This document shows, piece by piece, positions 28,050-40,475 of a DNA stretch of 64,000 nt. The translations under genes were made by a program, and so were the position numbers. The notes below the pieces were generated by a model. The model worked only from the letters and a program-made list of their open reading frames with translations, had not been told where the DNA came from and searched no databases. The stretch lies in the NCBI RefSeq assembly GCF_037975245.1, contig NC_092576.1, positions 41,606,611 to 41,670,610 of the forward strand, read 5' to 3'. Every line of letters starts with the position of its first letter. The first letter of the stretch is position 1. This stretch comes from Apostichopus japonicus (lineage: Eukaryota > Echinodermata > Holothuroidea > Aspidochirotida > Stichopodidae).

Positions 28050-29930
28050 GATTTGTTTCCAGTACAGGGCTCCTCTGGAAAGCAGTGCTTCTGCACTGAG
28101 CATGACTACCCTCATTAAAGATGACAATAATAAAAAGTACTTAAAAAAACGAAGTAAAATGCCAATTTCCTTCAAGTCAAATCACAAGACAAATATAACA
28201 AGGTATAAATCATACTATAGATGTACGCATAACCAAACCCATCGACTTGAATGACTACAATGCACATGAAACGAATACATTCTCCAACGGTAACCTTGTG
28301 AATTAAACCTTTCTTGTAAAATTGGTACTCCTTCCTCTTTCTGAATCAGAATATTGAAATCATGAAACATATGACATATAATATTCTTGAATCACCTAAG
28401 CTATTAACTTTACACAGCTGATAATAATTACATGAACCAAGTAATACATTACCATGTTTAAAATACCATCGATGAAACTGTCGCAAGCTTAAACAATACG
28501 CAGACGCAACTCCTCCCCCCTCCACCCCTCCCCCCACACACACATGCACCCCTGGTAGGCCTTCCCAAAAAAAGGAAACACAAAAAGGGTAATAAATTTG
28601 GTAATTGAATTTTCTTACGAAAAGTTGCTATGATAGCTTAAATTAAACCAGCTGCAAAATATCCTTGCAAAGAAATATGAAATATCGTAACAACATATTT
28701 ATCATGCAATATCGTCTTCTGTCTAACTTCATTGGCTCACCGGAATATCACTTTAAGACTGTTGTATATATGTTTTCATCACTTAAATAACCATTTGTTT
28801 CTTATCAAAATCTGTTTTACAGAGTCAAATGTATCATCGACATATGATCTGATCGTATTGAAGGCGAGAGAAATGGGGAGTTCCACTATATCTGTCTAAA
28901 GGTGCGATATGGGCATGTTTGTTCTGGAGGGAGAGAACAAACGATAATCAAAGGGTATTTCAGTTGACCACAAGAAATAATAAATGGCACACCCTTATGT
29001 CAATTGTATACTGGGGCTAAAATTAGTTGATTCGAACGGTGTGCACACCCATTAACCGAACTTCAAGTTGATGAATAGACTACCGACAATAAGGTTTGAC
29101 CCTATTCAAGTTGAATAATTGTCGTTGTGTTTACGCTCCGACTGTTGACGTTGAATGCAGTAAACACGCACTGATGGGTTTCAAATTGGACAATACTTTA
29201 AGTAAGTGTAAGTTTATCCCCACATTCATATCTAGTCTATTTGATGACCAAGTCACAATGGAAAACTAGCTGTTCTAGATAATAGTGTAAGATAATGGTA
29301 ATTATGTTGAAGCAGAAACAGAAACCGCAGAAATCGTTAGTTAAGAAATTAAATAAGTACGATTTGTTTTTTAATTAGAAAGGTTTTCTCTTTATTTACA
29401 TTTAAATACAAGTTTGTGCAAAATACACAGAGGGTCCATTTTTGTAGAGTGTCTAATAAAGTCAAAGAAATATGCCTGATTAATTTCTTCGAGTATAGGA
29501 ATCTACCTTTTACTCGATCCTAGTCAGGCTTTATCAGTTAAAACTGGTCTACGTGATTAATCGTTAATCAGGTCAAACTAATATACGTTGTTATAATTTC
29601 TAAGCTTGTTTTTAAAACCAACAGTTCCTATTGAGAAGGATTTACAAATAACAAATAATAAGCACATAAACATATGCATAACGATCGACTGGACTACCAA
29701 GACTACTCTTAAGGTTCCGACAACGGCGCACACATGTTAACAGAATGAGAATATGACGCTTTACAGCAAAACGCGTAAATATTGCAAAGTAAGCCATCTC
29801 AACAAGGTATAATAACTAGTGAAACATACGGACAGTTGTAAATGTTAATGATTTAACATATTGTGACCGTATTACGAACATTGGTCGGTTCTAGCTAATT
29901 AACTGTTCATCACCAGCTTTAGCTGATAAA
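28050..29930. other. Intergenic, no gene recognised
   Basis: AT-rich with C-rich and G-rich short tracts near 28505-28550. The open frames are short and without recognisable motif. No transposon ends were found. Confidence 0.45.
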
Positions 29931-29933
29931 GCC

Positions 29934-30110
29934 ATGAAACTCGTTTGGTACGAGGGACATCGCATACTGTGGACCTATTGCATATTTATCGTCGGGAGTA
30001 CCGTATACATTATCGCGTTTCAACGTCGTTTGATGATCAATATTCCAGAAAGAGCAATAATTGATATTTGTTTGGGGAAAATTCATTATAGTATGAGAAT
30101 AGAGACCGGT
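29934..30110 (+). CDS. Candidate NXPE-type first exon (membrane anchor)
   Basis: ATG at 29934 opens a frame with the layout of NXPE exon 1: a short basic head (MKLVWYEGHRI), one hydrophobic helix (LWTYCIFIVGSTVYIIAF), then QRRLMINIPERA, reminiscent of SLIIPQP in NXPE-C. A possible donor (ACCG|GTGATT) would leave phase 1, as in the other two genes. It lies 1.3 kb before the decayed exon 1 of NXPE-B and 1.8 kb before its exon 2. It could be an alternative or displaced first exon, or chance. Confidence 0.3.
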
Positions 30111-31209
30111 GATTTTATTTGCATATAATTAAGTGGATTTGATGGAGTGCATTGTATTATAGGTCTACAACGTAGTAAATAATTCGTGGTGAACGTATGA
30201 CTCACAAATATATTCTAATTGTGTCAGATAGGCCAGTTAAGTGTATTTGCCTAAAGAGGCCAATTATTATAACGTTGTACAGTACAATTACGACAAGAGA
30301 ACTAATGAAGTTATTTCATTTCATCAGTCATCCATGACAGCAACTATGTACATGACAGTTTGCATGACTTTGATAAAATTACATCAGAAGTAGTTTATAA
30401 AAAAAAAAATCGTCAAAAGATAGCCGTGAACTTAGTAAGGACAAACACTCATAAGCTTTCCCTCAAAAAAACTAACGAAAAAACCTGGCATGCTCAGTTT
30501 ATATACGAAGTTTGATACAATAATGTTGAAATAATGTTGTGGAACATTATTTCCCCTTTTATTGTTTGTGAATATTGTCACTCTTCTTGAAAGTAATCGT
30601 AACTTAAAAACACACAAGAAGGACTGCCTGGTATGTATACCATAGAAAAACTATTACAACTGACACAGTCTGTTACCTTGTCTAATTATTGTTTGCTGAT
30701 TATATATTTAGCCTTCTTCCATCCGTATTGAACGCTATCCAGCCGACTACGCATGTTTAAAGGTAACTGTGCATGTGTATTAGGTGACAACATATATTTA
30801 CATAACTTAAATCCTGCACCTTAGGTGGCCTATTGCATTTAATTATGCATAAAGAGTGTCCTCTATTGTTAGTCTTGTACAGCGTTTGATACTCTTACAA
30901 TATATTGACATTCTTTACCTTTATGTATATTTGCGTTGGATTGGTTTGGCAGTTGAGTTAAAAAATTAAAAGGGAGCACGTAAAGAAACAGCGGGAATAA
31001 AGAGCAGAAAGACATTCACCTCTTAATTTGTACTTTTTGTGTAATATATGTACAGGACCCCCATCACACAACCAGGTCAAGCGTTACAATAAGTATAATA
31101 AAAATATTGCTCAGCTAGTTGACAGATTTCATTCTCACACGCACACCCACTGATTATATACCATAACACAGGTTCGTTCAGGCAGTCCCAAGCTTGGAAC
31201 GGCTATAAA

Positions 31210-33538
31210 ATGGCGCAAGTTGGTTTACTCAACAAATAAATGAAAGGTTCTCATCTATACACTTGTTCTTTATGTTTCTTTCCATTTCTGGTGTAGTACT
31301 GTAGTTTACAACTCAGCGAAGACTATAACCATGCATTTGTCATTCCACAACCGCGAGGGTCACACACAACAGCATCGTTGACAAGAGTATACACATATTC
31401 AACCAAGAGTACGTATGATCGAGTCATTTTATTCTTGTATAAAATTTATTCCCACGGGGATGTGATACATTAGCTGTAATTGCGTCGTATAACGGCAAGC
31501 ACTCATATTGACTGAATTTCTTCTTCTCTAAAGTCGTTTTCGAAAGAAGTTTCTAAACGGGGCGAATTATTGGCCATTATTAAAACATTACTCTGTAAAA
31601 TATTGCTAATGCAGTCAGAAGGAATGCAATATCAAATTTTGAGATTACAGTTTTGTTTTTCACTGACGAATTACCATGGTCGTCACTTTTACGCTACTGT
31701 TAATGCCTGATTCTATAGTACATGGCTGTTACATTGTGAATACACTAATATTCCTAAAACATACTACAATTGATTCGTCATTGCCTAGACGTTACTTCGT
31801 TATTAACCTTTCAAGTTGTTTTATTGCAGGAAGACACTGAACTATATGTATGGCTGGAATTAGTTTGAGTTTGAGAGACTAACACCACTAAAAAGTGCTC
31901 GAATCCCTCATTAAATATATTTAATTTCTTGTGTTGCCCTCAGATATGAAAGTCATGAAGAGCTCCAACATTTATGACGTCCCCGTTGATGCTACTGGGC
32001 ATATCCTACGTAATCACCGTTTGGTCGACAAATCTAGAAAACAAATTAAAAGCCGAGTTCATTCTAGTGCTTTGAATAACACACAAGTTAGTCAACTTGT
32101 TCATATAAGAATAGATTTATATACATTAATACGTATAGTACATCTTTCTTTAGTGTGCCGGCAAAAATCACATATTTGCTGCAAACCAATTGACTTTTTC
32201 TGTCAATAGCCCCTAGATGACATTTACATTTAGACCGATATTACCTGGTGTTAACAACCTTTAGGTAGTTGTTTTAAACGAGCAATTTCAGCTGCCGGGC
32301 AGTCCATTTCGTCTTCTGGTACATGGTGATCCTGTTTACGCTGTTGAGCTTGGCAGGCGTGCTGATGAAATGCCTTTTTGTCAGACCTTGTCCCAAACTC
32401 CACTGTCGTGATGGTGAATGGGTAACTCGTAAGATAGCACGAATAAAACGCGGAGTGCTGCGTAGTGGATGGGTTTTTCACCCGCCTTGGCGTAGTTTCG
32501 ATATTTTCCCCAAAGAAGAGCTCGCAATGGCGGCAGAAAGTCATTCTCTAAAGACAATTACAATTCTTGGCTCATCTGTCGATCGCGGTTTATTCTTCTC
32601 CTGCGTTGATTTATTACTTACCACAGATGAAAAGTAGAACCCGACTGACTCTGATTTTAGTAAATGCTGGGCTTTAGCTCCAGTCCAGGTTGGAAATGTT
32701 AAGGTCCTTTATCAGGTCTTTCGAATTGCGGCTGGTTCCGATATGAATATCAATGATGAAGAAAAATCTGAAGTAATCTGTCACGATGAAAAGGAAGCCA
32801 AATCGGGAAGTTATGATTTAATGGGACAAGGGATTCAATTCTTCAGAGAGTACCTCTTTGGTAGCACACCCTGGACAGATGCTTTGGTAATAGCGATCAA
32901 CAAAGCTACTCAGTTGGAATTAATATTAAAAGCCATCCTACCGTCGTGGTTCGGAACTGTATTGCCGTTATACAATTTTAAATGCAATGACAGGATGCTT
33001 TATACAAAGGATGGCATGGAAAGAAGTAATCGAATGGTGGGGGAACTTTTGTCCTTAGACAGCCGTATTCATTTAATCGATGGATTTGGAATAGGCTCAG
33101 GAATGAGACACAACACACAGTCAAGTCCAATAATGAAGTCTAACCACTGGCATAAATGGTGCAACGAATTAAACGGTGAGATGAGAGTCTGTGAAAATCC
33201 AACAGAAGTCATAGCTCAAATATTATCTTGAATAGTAATAGGGTGCCAGAGGGAAAGGACGCTTGGTGAAAGACAATTGGATAAAAAACAAATATAATAT
33301 TTCTAAAAAAAATAAGAGTTTGTCAGGTGTCTTTGCTGCCTTTTCATGTAAAGCCTAGTCCAAGTTGAACATGTTACGTTTCAACAGAAGGTATTCGTGA
33401 AAGTTCCAGTGACGAAAAGAGAGTTTGGGATGGCACATTGTGCCCGGAGGAATGTCTCAAGATGGAACCTGTTGATGCCATAAAAATTATGAGTCTGGTC
33501 CTGTTAATGTCAGGAGATGCACTATGAACCTGTTATAG
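31210..33538 (+). pseudogene. NXPE-B pseudogene
   Basis: Exon 1 remnant 31210 to about 31409: the upstream context GGAACGGCTATAAAATG matches NXPE-C, but stops follow within ten codons and the anchor helix is destroyed. The lumenal piece EDYNHAFVIPQPRG survives. Exon 2 remnant 31944-33538 begins after TGCCCTCAG and is collinear with NXPE-A and C. It has in-frame stops and frameshifts in the filamin-like part (about 32150-32275), a TGA after CCACTGTCG (about 32408), a TAG at about 32635, a TGA after ATATTATCT (about 33229) and a frameshift near 33487. The esterase-like core is still recognisable ([17 protein letters not shown]), as is the C-terminal end. It is clearly broken and not expected to give a full protein. 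Confidence 0.9.
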
Positions 33539-33753
33539 GCAGGCAGGAGCTTCCTTGTCAATTATTCTTTCATACTCAAACAATGATTACCTTGTTTATT
33601 ATTGCTGTCTATGAATCATAACAAACTCACAATGATATCAGCATAACAGCATATTTCTTGATTTTATTTCAATCAATTTCAATCATTTTAATTGCACAAG
33701 AAAGCGATGTAATAACAATAGACTTTAAAACATCAAATATACAAACAGTTATA

Positions 33754-34308
33754 TCAAAAGTAGAGCAGAAAAAAATATGACATGCATATTGACTTGTGAG
33801 AATTATTTGGAATATAAAAACAACAGACTCCCCTGAGAAACAAATATTCATTCATACTTAGTAAAGATTCCTAAATCCTATTGGTCCATTTAGGTCAGCT
33901 GACCGTGGTTAATCCTGTGAGTAACGCATGGTAAAATTACGGGCATCACTTTAATAAATCTTTGGTTATATGTAACCAAACTGTTTTGTTTTATGATTTT
34001 TTCCCCACACAAATGGTAGTGTATGAATGCACGGGGTTAATCAACGGTTTAGCGTGCGTTACTCACATGATTAATGCACTCCGTGTGTTAATGCTAACGC
34101 TGGATGCACTCGGGCTCCGCGATGCACTCGGGCTCCGCCCTCGTGCATCGCTTGCATTATCCCCCGATCGTGCATTAATCCTGTGAGTAACGCACGCTAG
34201 ACCGTTGATTTACCCCTTATTCAAAAGTAGAGCAGAAAAAAAATATGACATGCATATTGATTTGTGAGAATTATTTGGAATATTAAAACAACAGACTCCC
34301 CTGAGAAA
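33754..34308. mobile_element. Foldback element within a duplicated 87-bp flank
   Basis: The 87-bp segment at 33754-33840 recurs nearly identically at 34221-34308. Between them lie 380 bp with a large inverted repeat: arms 34033-34079 and 34170-34216 match at 44 of 47 positions. The loop holds two tandem copies of GATGCACTCGGGCTCCGC followed by CCTCGTGCAT. A third, single copy of the arm core (TTAATCCTGTGAGTAACGCA) lies at about 33911-33930. No coding frame is convincing. It behaves like a non-autonomous foldback element or a hairpin-driven duplication. Confidence 0.6.
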
Positions 34309-34309
34309 A

Positions 34310-36298
34310 AAAAAAGTATTTTAAATGAAAGGAAAGAAAATACGAAACCAGAGCAAACATAACAGTGAATAGTTGAAAGAAAAACGAATGAACACTGTCA
34401 TTCTGCATCCACCACACAATGCAATTTACCAGCACAAACAAAATGACGAAGAAGATTTGTACGTTTTGAATATAAAAACTTGTCGTTAGTTGAAAACACT
34501 GTATTCATTTACCATATAAGAATACCCATAACGTTTAGAAAGGAGAGGAGAAGTAAATACATTCATGCTGATGAGAGGAGTTTAGACTATTTGCAGGAAA
34601 TCCAAAGAGGGGTTGTTGAATGGATCTCATATTGTGTTTGTTTGCGCAATAACTATTGTAGAAATACACATGATAGTTCAATTTTCTATGGTGAGATTGT
34701 CGCAATTTGAATACGCCCGATGGCTAAAATAATGGGAAAATTGAGGTTAACAACAAACCAGGATTGTTGTAAGAGCAAGACGGCTGAATTGCTATAGTAA
34801 GTTTAAGCCTTAAATACTGGCTAGCGTTGCGTCCTATTAATTAAAACTGGTCACCTGGGTCAGTTTTTTTTAATGCCACATGACATCTTTGGTATTCTCG
34901 TTCAAGTTAATTGTATATTTCTCACTTGTAAAAACCAATGACAACTGATTACATATTTCATATTCTTGAACGGTCGTATATTGACGTGGAAGTTCTAATA
35001 ATACCACAAGAATAGGATAGATAGGCCTGCAATTATAAAATATCTTATTTGACTTTGATAAACTTTGGTACTGACTTTGGTAAGTGGGTGATATACTTTA
35101 TTTGATAATTATTTAAATACCCACTAAGGGAATTTGGTCGGATCCAAAGGCACCCCCATGTTGGAAATAGTTCGATCGTCCACGTACGGCTAGCTGACAT
35201 CTACGACAGGGATATTATCATAAACCCAAGGCAAATGCTAAGAATATCACTACTGTTTGCATCAGGAAAATGCCTTAAGTGCTTGTTTAACTCGCTCCAG
35301 AACTTTAAATATTAATACGAATATTATTATCTCTGTTTGGCTCATGTAATGTAATGCCATGCATGTTTATGTTTGTTTTATTGCCAATAGCGCAGGAATA
35401 TCCCATTAATTGTCCTAACAATTTACATCGCAAGTTGTACACATTTTCGTCATCTCATTTGTTCACTATCCTGCCAAAGTAACTTTAAAAGTTAAACAAT
35501 TCAAAGATATAATCTGTACAAGTAGAACCATATAGGTTACACGGTTGAGAGTACAATACACTGTGACATTGTATGATGACAATCAATAGCTGGTACTCAT
35601 GCAAATACTAAACGTGTTTTGAACCAGAAGCCGACAGAAGTGTGCGTTTAAATCTATAGGCTGAGTAAATATAAGTTATCGTCAATTTCTTTTCAGAGTC
35701 AGAATTTGTGTGTGAGCTTAATGAAAATTAACCTGTTCTGAAAGGGTCTGGAATTCTGGCTCTGTAAATAGACGATTATCTTTTATTCCCTGCAAAAAAA
35801 AAGTTATGTTGTAGTCAGATTGGTTACTAGTGAAAAGTTGATAATGAAACATTGAACAAGGGCATCCCAATGTCCAGGGGACAAAAGGGTTGCTTGTCAG
35901 CCAACGGATCACAACTGTAAGTCAAGTGTTTGCATACTGTAGATAAGTAGTTGAGTGCCAACAAGCCTTTACCCCTACCTGTTCTACATCATCAACCGTT
36001 GTAAATTTTTAGGCAGTTGAAAACCTTTAAAATATGTCAATTCTTTGAAACAAAATTGGGAGAAATACACGATAAAAGATCGAATATGGGATCAGCTGTT
36101 GTATGCATCTTGATACAGACAGTCAACTTGTTCCTAGGGGTTCACCTATGCATAGGAACACCCAGTTGGGACAATTCTTTCTATACTATCGTGTCATGTC
36201 CCGCTCAAGAGCACTCGTACTGTCAGTATGATCAGTATGAATAGCATGTTTCTATCAGATATAAAGGTTAACTGTTTTGATCTGTCAATACGAGTGCA
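34310..36298. other. Intergenic, no gene recognised
   Basis: AT-rich. Frames at 34480-34710, 35718-35912 and 36017-36244 show no domain, signal or supporting splice sites. No RNA gene was seen. Confidence 0.45.
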
Positions 36299-37012
36299 TT
36301 GAAGCATAATACGAGAGGAAAGTACATACTAGTATTAGCACAAGGAAATTATCCCAACTGGCTGGTTGACAAACATATTCACATGACAAACATATTCACT
36401 GCCTATAAAACTGATGTATCAAATATTGTAGATCTGTGTGATGGGAAGAATTTAAGACTCAATCCAAAGAAATCTAAGGAAATGGTTTTTGAGAATATAA
36501 ATATTAAACATGAAGGTCTTGTATCATGTAAGTTAACTAAAATCTCAATTAAAGATGCGGAAGTAGAACGCACTCATCATACAGTATATCTAGGTGTTTG
36601 TATTGATGACAAACTAAGTTTCACTGCATGGTCATATAAGCAGAATACTTAAACGGGTGTACATCATAGTCTCAACTCTATCGTATATAGTTCCATATTT
36701 TCATGTTGATGTAAGGAAAAGAGTTTTACTGCCAATATCTTACCACACCTAATATATGCTGTTTCTGCTTGGTATCACTTTTTACTAATTAAAGATAATA
36801 AGAGAATTATTATTTTTTTAAAGTATTGTTCTAGAATTTTTAATATAGATTTTAACTTTCTTATGAGTACTGTAAACAATGCTGCTAAAAATGAGTTCAT
36901 TAGAAGTGTAAATTACATACAGAAAAATGACAGACATTCTTTGCATACCGAACTTAACTCTCTACTTCGAGAAACTACTAGGTAAAACTTGAGAAACAAA
37001 GCAATAAAACCA
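36299..37012 (+). mobile_element. Degenerate non-LTR retrotransposon fragment (reverse transcriptase, C-terminal part)
   Basis: The frame at 36299-36652 reads CDGKNLRLNPKKSKEMVF and then VYLGVCIDDKLSF, the palm-to-thumb region typical of LINE-type reverse transcriptases (a Leu-x-x-Asn-x-x-Lys-x-x-x-Met segment, then a YLGV segment). After frameshifts it continues as LPHLIYAVSAWYHFL to about 37012, followed by AT-rich sequence and a (TA)n array. The upstream catalytic part is missing, so this is a truncated, dead copy. Confidence 0.65.
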
Positions 37013-37118
37013 AAATTCGGAATTAATGTGTATAGAAATAGTTTTATTTATCGTGCTGCTATTTATTTACAAAATTGTAATCTGAAAAATTTATTGTAGA
37101 CAGCTGCACTTGTACGTT

Positions 37119-37504
<386 letters not shown>

Positions 37505-38271
37505 TATTTATTGTTTTTGTGTTTTGTACACTAACATTTTAAAATATTTTCTTGTTACATACTCACTTTTGATGTCCTTTTTATAAATATTTATATTTAT
37601 ACTGGAAATAAATAAATGAAAAAAAAAATATGGCTTTCCCACGCACATTGTAAATCCCGTACCTTGATAACTGTAGCATTACACTTCACACATTATGTGA
37701 ATCAAATCGAGACAGCAGGAATTAAATTACTCCCAAACAACGTGTCTTCATGCCATGAAAGCAATAGACAATTAACAACATAAACAAAATAAAATTTAAA
37801 CACTGGTTTTTCATTGGCAATACACTTTTTTTAACGCGCGTGCAAAGCGATCTGGCCACAGTGTGTGAGCTGTCACTTGCAGCTCTCTGTGCTGCTTCTG
37901 TTACAGTTCTGGTTCTGCTTATTTAGTTTTATTATCGTAGTTGTTCACTGCTAACTTGCTTCTTGTATGGCTTTGTTTGTATTCACTACTGTTTTATGTT
38001 AACTGTCGACGGGAAATTATTTTCCATAATTTTTGTTTCCTGAAATGGACAATAAAAGTTATCTATCTATCATTGCTGATTTCAAAATCCCTTGAAACTC
38101 CTGTCAGTGAATATTTGGAGTATTATGACAATGTCCTCTTGTTATACAATTTTCTATGGTTTGATATAGTGTAGCGCTATCCCGCAAGATACGCATTTGT
38201 ATAGCGCTGCATTCGTTGTTCTCGAACTAGAATGATCACGTTATATCTATAGAACTAGCAGTTACTGAGAG

Positions 38272-38640
38272 CAGACAGTGAGGAAATATTATCAGCGTCA
38301 TCTATACGTTTTAACCAAGTGTGATTACGAGGGAAGCGGAATCGGTTAGCCCAAGAAGAATGTAAGCGAATATAAAAAAGTGTGTAACAAGATGCAGCCG
38401 CCACGAACAGAAACTGAGGAAATATAAACAGCGCCATATAATAAGATATAAATGACATAATTATAACTTCTCTCCAGGAATCTTTTATATACGACTTTTA
38501 CATGTTGTTCCATTTCTCAACATTTTGATTGTTTGGTACCTGTACTATATTAGCGAAGATTAAAAGCAGAAAAGAGGACTAGTCGCTAAACAGACTTTGA
38601 AGAAATATTAACCTCGCCATCTATTTCTACTGCCTTTCTA
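38272..38640. repeat. Three diverged repeat units upstream of the Penelope-like remnant
   Basis: The words ACAGTGAGGAAATATTATCAGCG (about 38275), AACTGAGGAAATATAAACAGCG (about 38411) and CTTTGAAGAAATATTAACCTCG (about 38596) each lead into a CCAT or TCAT segment. Spacing is about 136 and 185 bp. They directly precede the Penelope-like coding remnant and may be part of the element. Confidence 0.45.
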
Positions 38641-38645
38641 ATCAC

Positions 38646-39470
38646 CCCCCGGTAGTCACCAAACGTATTCCGGAGGGCATCGGCAACAGGATCTCCACTC
38701 TTTCATCTAATCAAGAGATCTTTGACAACGCTGCCCCCATATACAACGACGCGCTCCGAGATAGCGGCTACCCCGACCACCTAGAATACAACAATACTAA
38801 GGAGAGCAGCAATAAGCAACCCAGAAAGAAATCCCGCACCAGGAACATTACATGGTTCAACCCACCTTACGGCCGTAATGTTAAATCTAATATGGGTAAA
38901 TTGTTTTTTAAACTTCTCGCCAAGCACTTCCCGAAAGAAATAGGCTCCACCAAATATTCAACAAAAACAACGTGAAATTGAGTTACAGTTGTATGGGTAA
39001 CATGCGATCCATTATCAACAGCCACAATAACCGGCTTTTAACACAAAACGAGCATAGATCTCAGCAGTCGCAACGCACATGCAATTGTAGAGAAAAACAC
39101 AATTGCCCCCTCAACAAGAATTGCTTGGTGAGCAGTGTAATATACAGGGCCGACGTCACAGCTGGCCATGACACCACATCATAACGCTAACGGGTGGCTC
39201 CTTTAAGCAAAGGCACAGTAACCAAAGTAAGTCCTTCCGCCATGAGCGTTACGAGAAAGAAGCAGAGCTTTCCAAACATATATGGGACCTGAAGCGCAGG
39301 GGTGATCCTAAGTCTGGACAAGGTTACCTTTGCATCGATGAGAAGCTCTGTATCCTCCTGTCTAAAAACCCGCATTTGCTCAATAAGAGATCTGAATTCA
39401 TCTCATAGTGTCGCCACAACAGGCTCAAACCAATGAACCGTGCACGTAAGAAACAGGGTTCATGTACTTA
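38646..39470 (+). mobile_element. Penelope-like retroelement remnant, C-terminal ORF with GIY-YIG-type endonuclease region
   Basis: Frames broken by single-base shifts are collinear with the Penelope-like C-terminus. First comes RNITWFNPPYGRNVKSNMGK (about 38850-38905), then KLSYSCMGNMRSIINSHN from about 38974. Next is a Cys motif (CNCREKHNCPLNKNCLVSSV), then RADVTAG near 39150. After another shift come ELSKHIWDLKRRGDP and EKLCILLSKNPHLLNKRSEF, a stop, and CRHNRLKP. The reverse transcriptase part is absent. The Cys-rich motif ahead of an endonuclease with SKHIW is characteristic of these elements in animals. The copy is non-functional. Confidence 0.75.
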
Positions 39471-39499
39471 GGATAATACCCGCGCAGCGAGTATTTGTT

Positions 39500-39550
39500 C
39501 AGTTGTCTGATGATCGCCACCCTAAGGGCGTGAACTGCGAGTAACAACTG
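39500..39550 (+). ncRNA. Hammerhead ribozyme motif 1 (Penelope-type, probably inactivated)
   Basis: Stem I CAGTTGT (39500-39506) pairs perfectly with ACAACTG (39544-39550). The core CTGATGA is at 39507-39513. Stem II is CGCC/GGCG (515-518 with 527-530). The second core strand reads GAAC instead of GAAA, a loss or substitution of the conserved A. A very short stem III precedes GTA at 541-543, the expected cleavage position. Minimal hammerheads with tiny stem III are known from Penelope-like element terminal repeats. Confidence 0.65.
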
Positions 39551-39656
39551 TACTTACCAAGGCATATACTTATGTATATAGGCCATGCTATTATAGCATA
39601 GAGCACTCTCCTCGCAGTCCTGAATCTTTATCATGATATATATATATATTTTCTTC

Positions 39657-39737
<81 letters not shown>

Positions 39738-39783
39738 TGGCCAATATTCACAAAGAGTGCTCTATGCCAAGGCAGAGTTAGAA

Positions 39784-39945
39784 TATCACATAATATACTT
39801 AACTAAAATACCATCATACTGCAAATCATACTGCTACTGATCTACAGCCTGTATTGATTAGTTCAGTTGCCTGATGATCGGTACGCGAGCCTTACCCGCG
39901 AAACTCCGAGTAGCAGTATGATGGTATTTTAGTTAAGTATATTAT

Positions 39946-39951
<6 letters not shown>
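39784..39951. repeat. 39-bp perfect inverted repeat bracketing ribozyme motif 2
   Basis: Arm 39784-39822 is the exact reverse complement of arm 39913-39951. The right arm begins precisely at the predicted 3' side of the ribozyme cleavage site. The 90-bp loop carries the ribozyme core and an extra CATACTGCTACT that can pair with AGTAGCAGTATG. Confidence 0.85.
39866..39917 (+). ncRNA. Hammerhead ribozyme motif 2 (Penelope-type)
   Basis: Stem I is GTTGC (39866-39870) with GCAGT (39913-39917), including two G-U pairs. The core is CTGATGA (39871-39877), stem II CGG/CCG (879-881 with 896-898), then GAAA (900-903). Stem III is minimal within CTCCGAG, and GTA is the cleavage triplet (910-912). The product 5' end would be G39913. 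It sits inside a large inverted repeat. Confidence 0.7.
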
Positions 39952-40025
<74 letters not shown>

Positions 40026-40197
40026 AAACACAATATATATATATTTAATTGTGAATATTGTGTTTGAATATCTCCAGCTTCAAGACAGCTTGTTGTTCTA
40101 TCAATAATCAGGTTTGAATTTACTGTTTTCTACAAAGGCATAGACAAATACGCTGCACCACGCTACACCACGCTACAGCCAGACAACCTGATCATTA

Positions 40198-40240
40198 GCT
40201 ATCTGACGATTGCGAAGAAGCATGAAACTCGAGTAATAGC
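40198..40240 (+). ncRNA. Hammerhead ribozyme motif 3 (Penelope-type)
   Basis: Stem I is GCTAT (40198-40202) with ATAGC (40236-40240), five perfect pairs. The core is CTGACGA (203-209), the variable seventh position being C. Stem II is TGC/GCA closed by a GAAGAA loop (211-213 with 220-222, T-A first), then GAAA (224-227). Stem III is minimal within CTCGAG, with GTA at 233-235. All core positions are intact. Confidence 0.7.
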
Positions 40241-40403
40241 GCAAACTCTGTAAGAGTGTACATTATTTATATCTATCCAGCTCTATACCCAGGTATATTA
40301 AGCACTCTTCACCTGGAATTAATGTCATTTATCATATATATATATATATTCCGCTCTGTCCAATGGACATAGAGCACTCTGCGCCAAGATAGACGCCAAC
40401 CTA

Positions 40404-40475
<72 letters not shown>

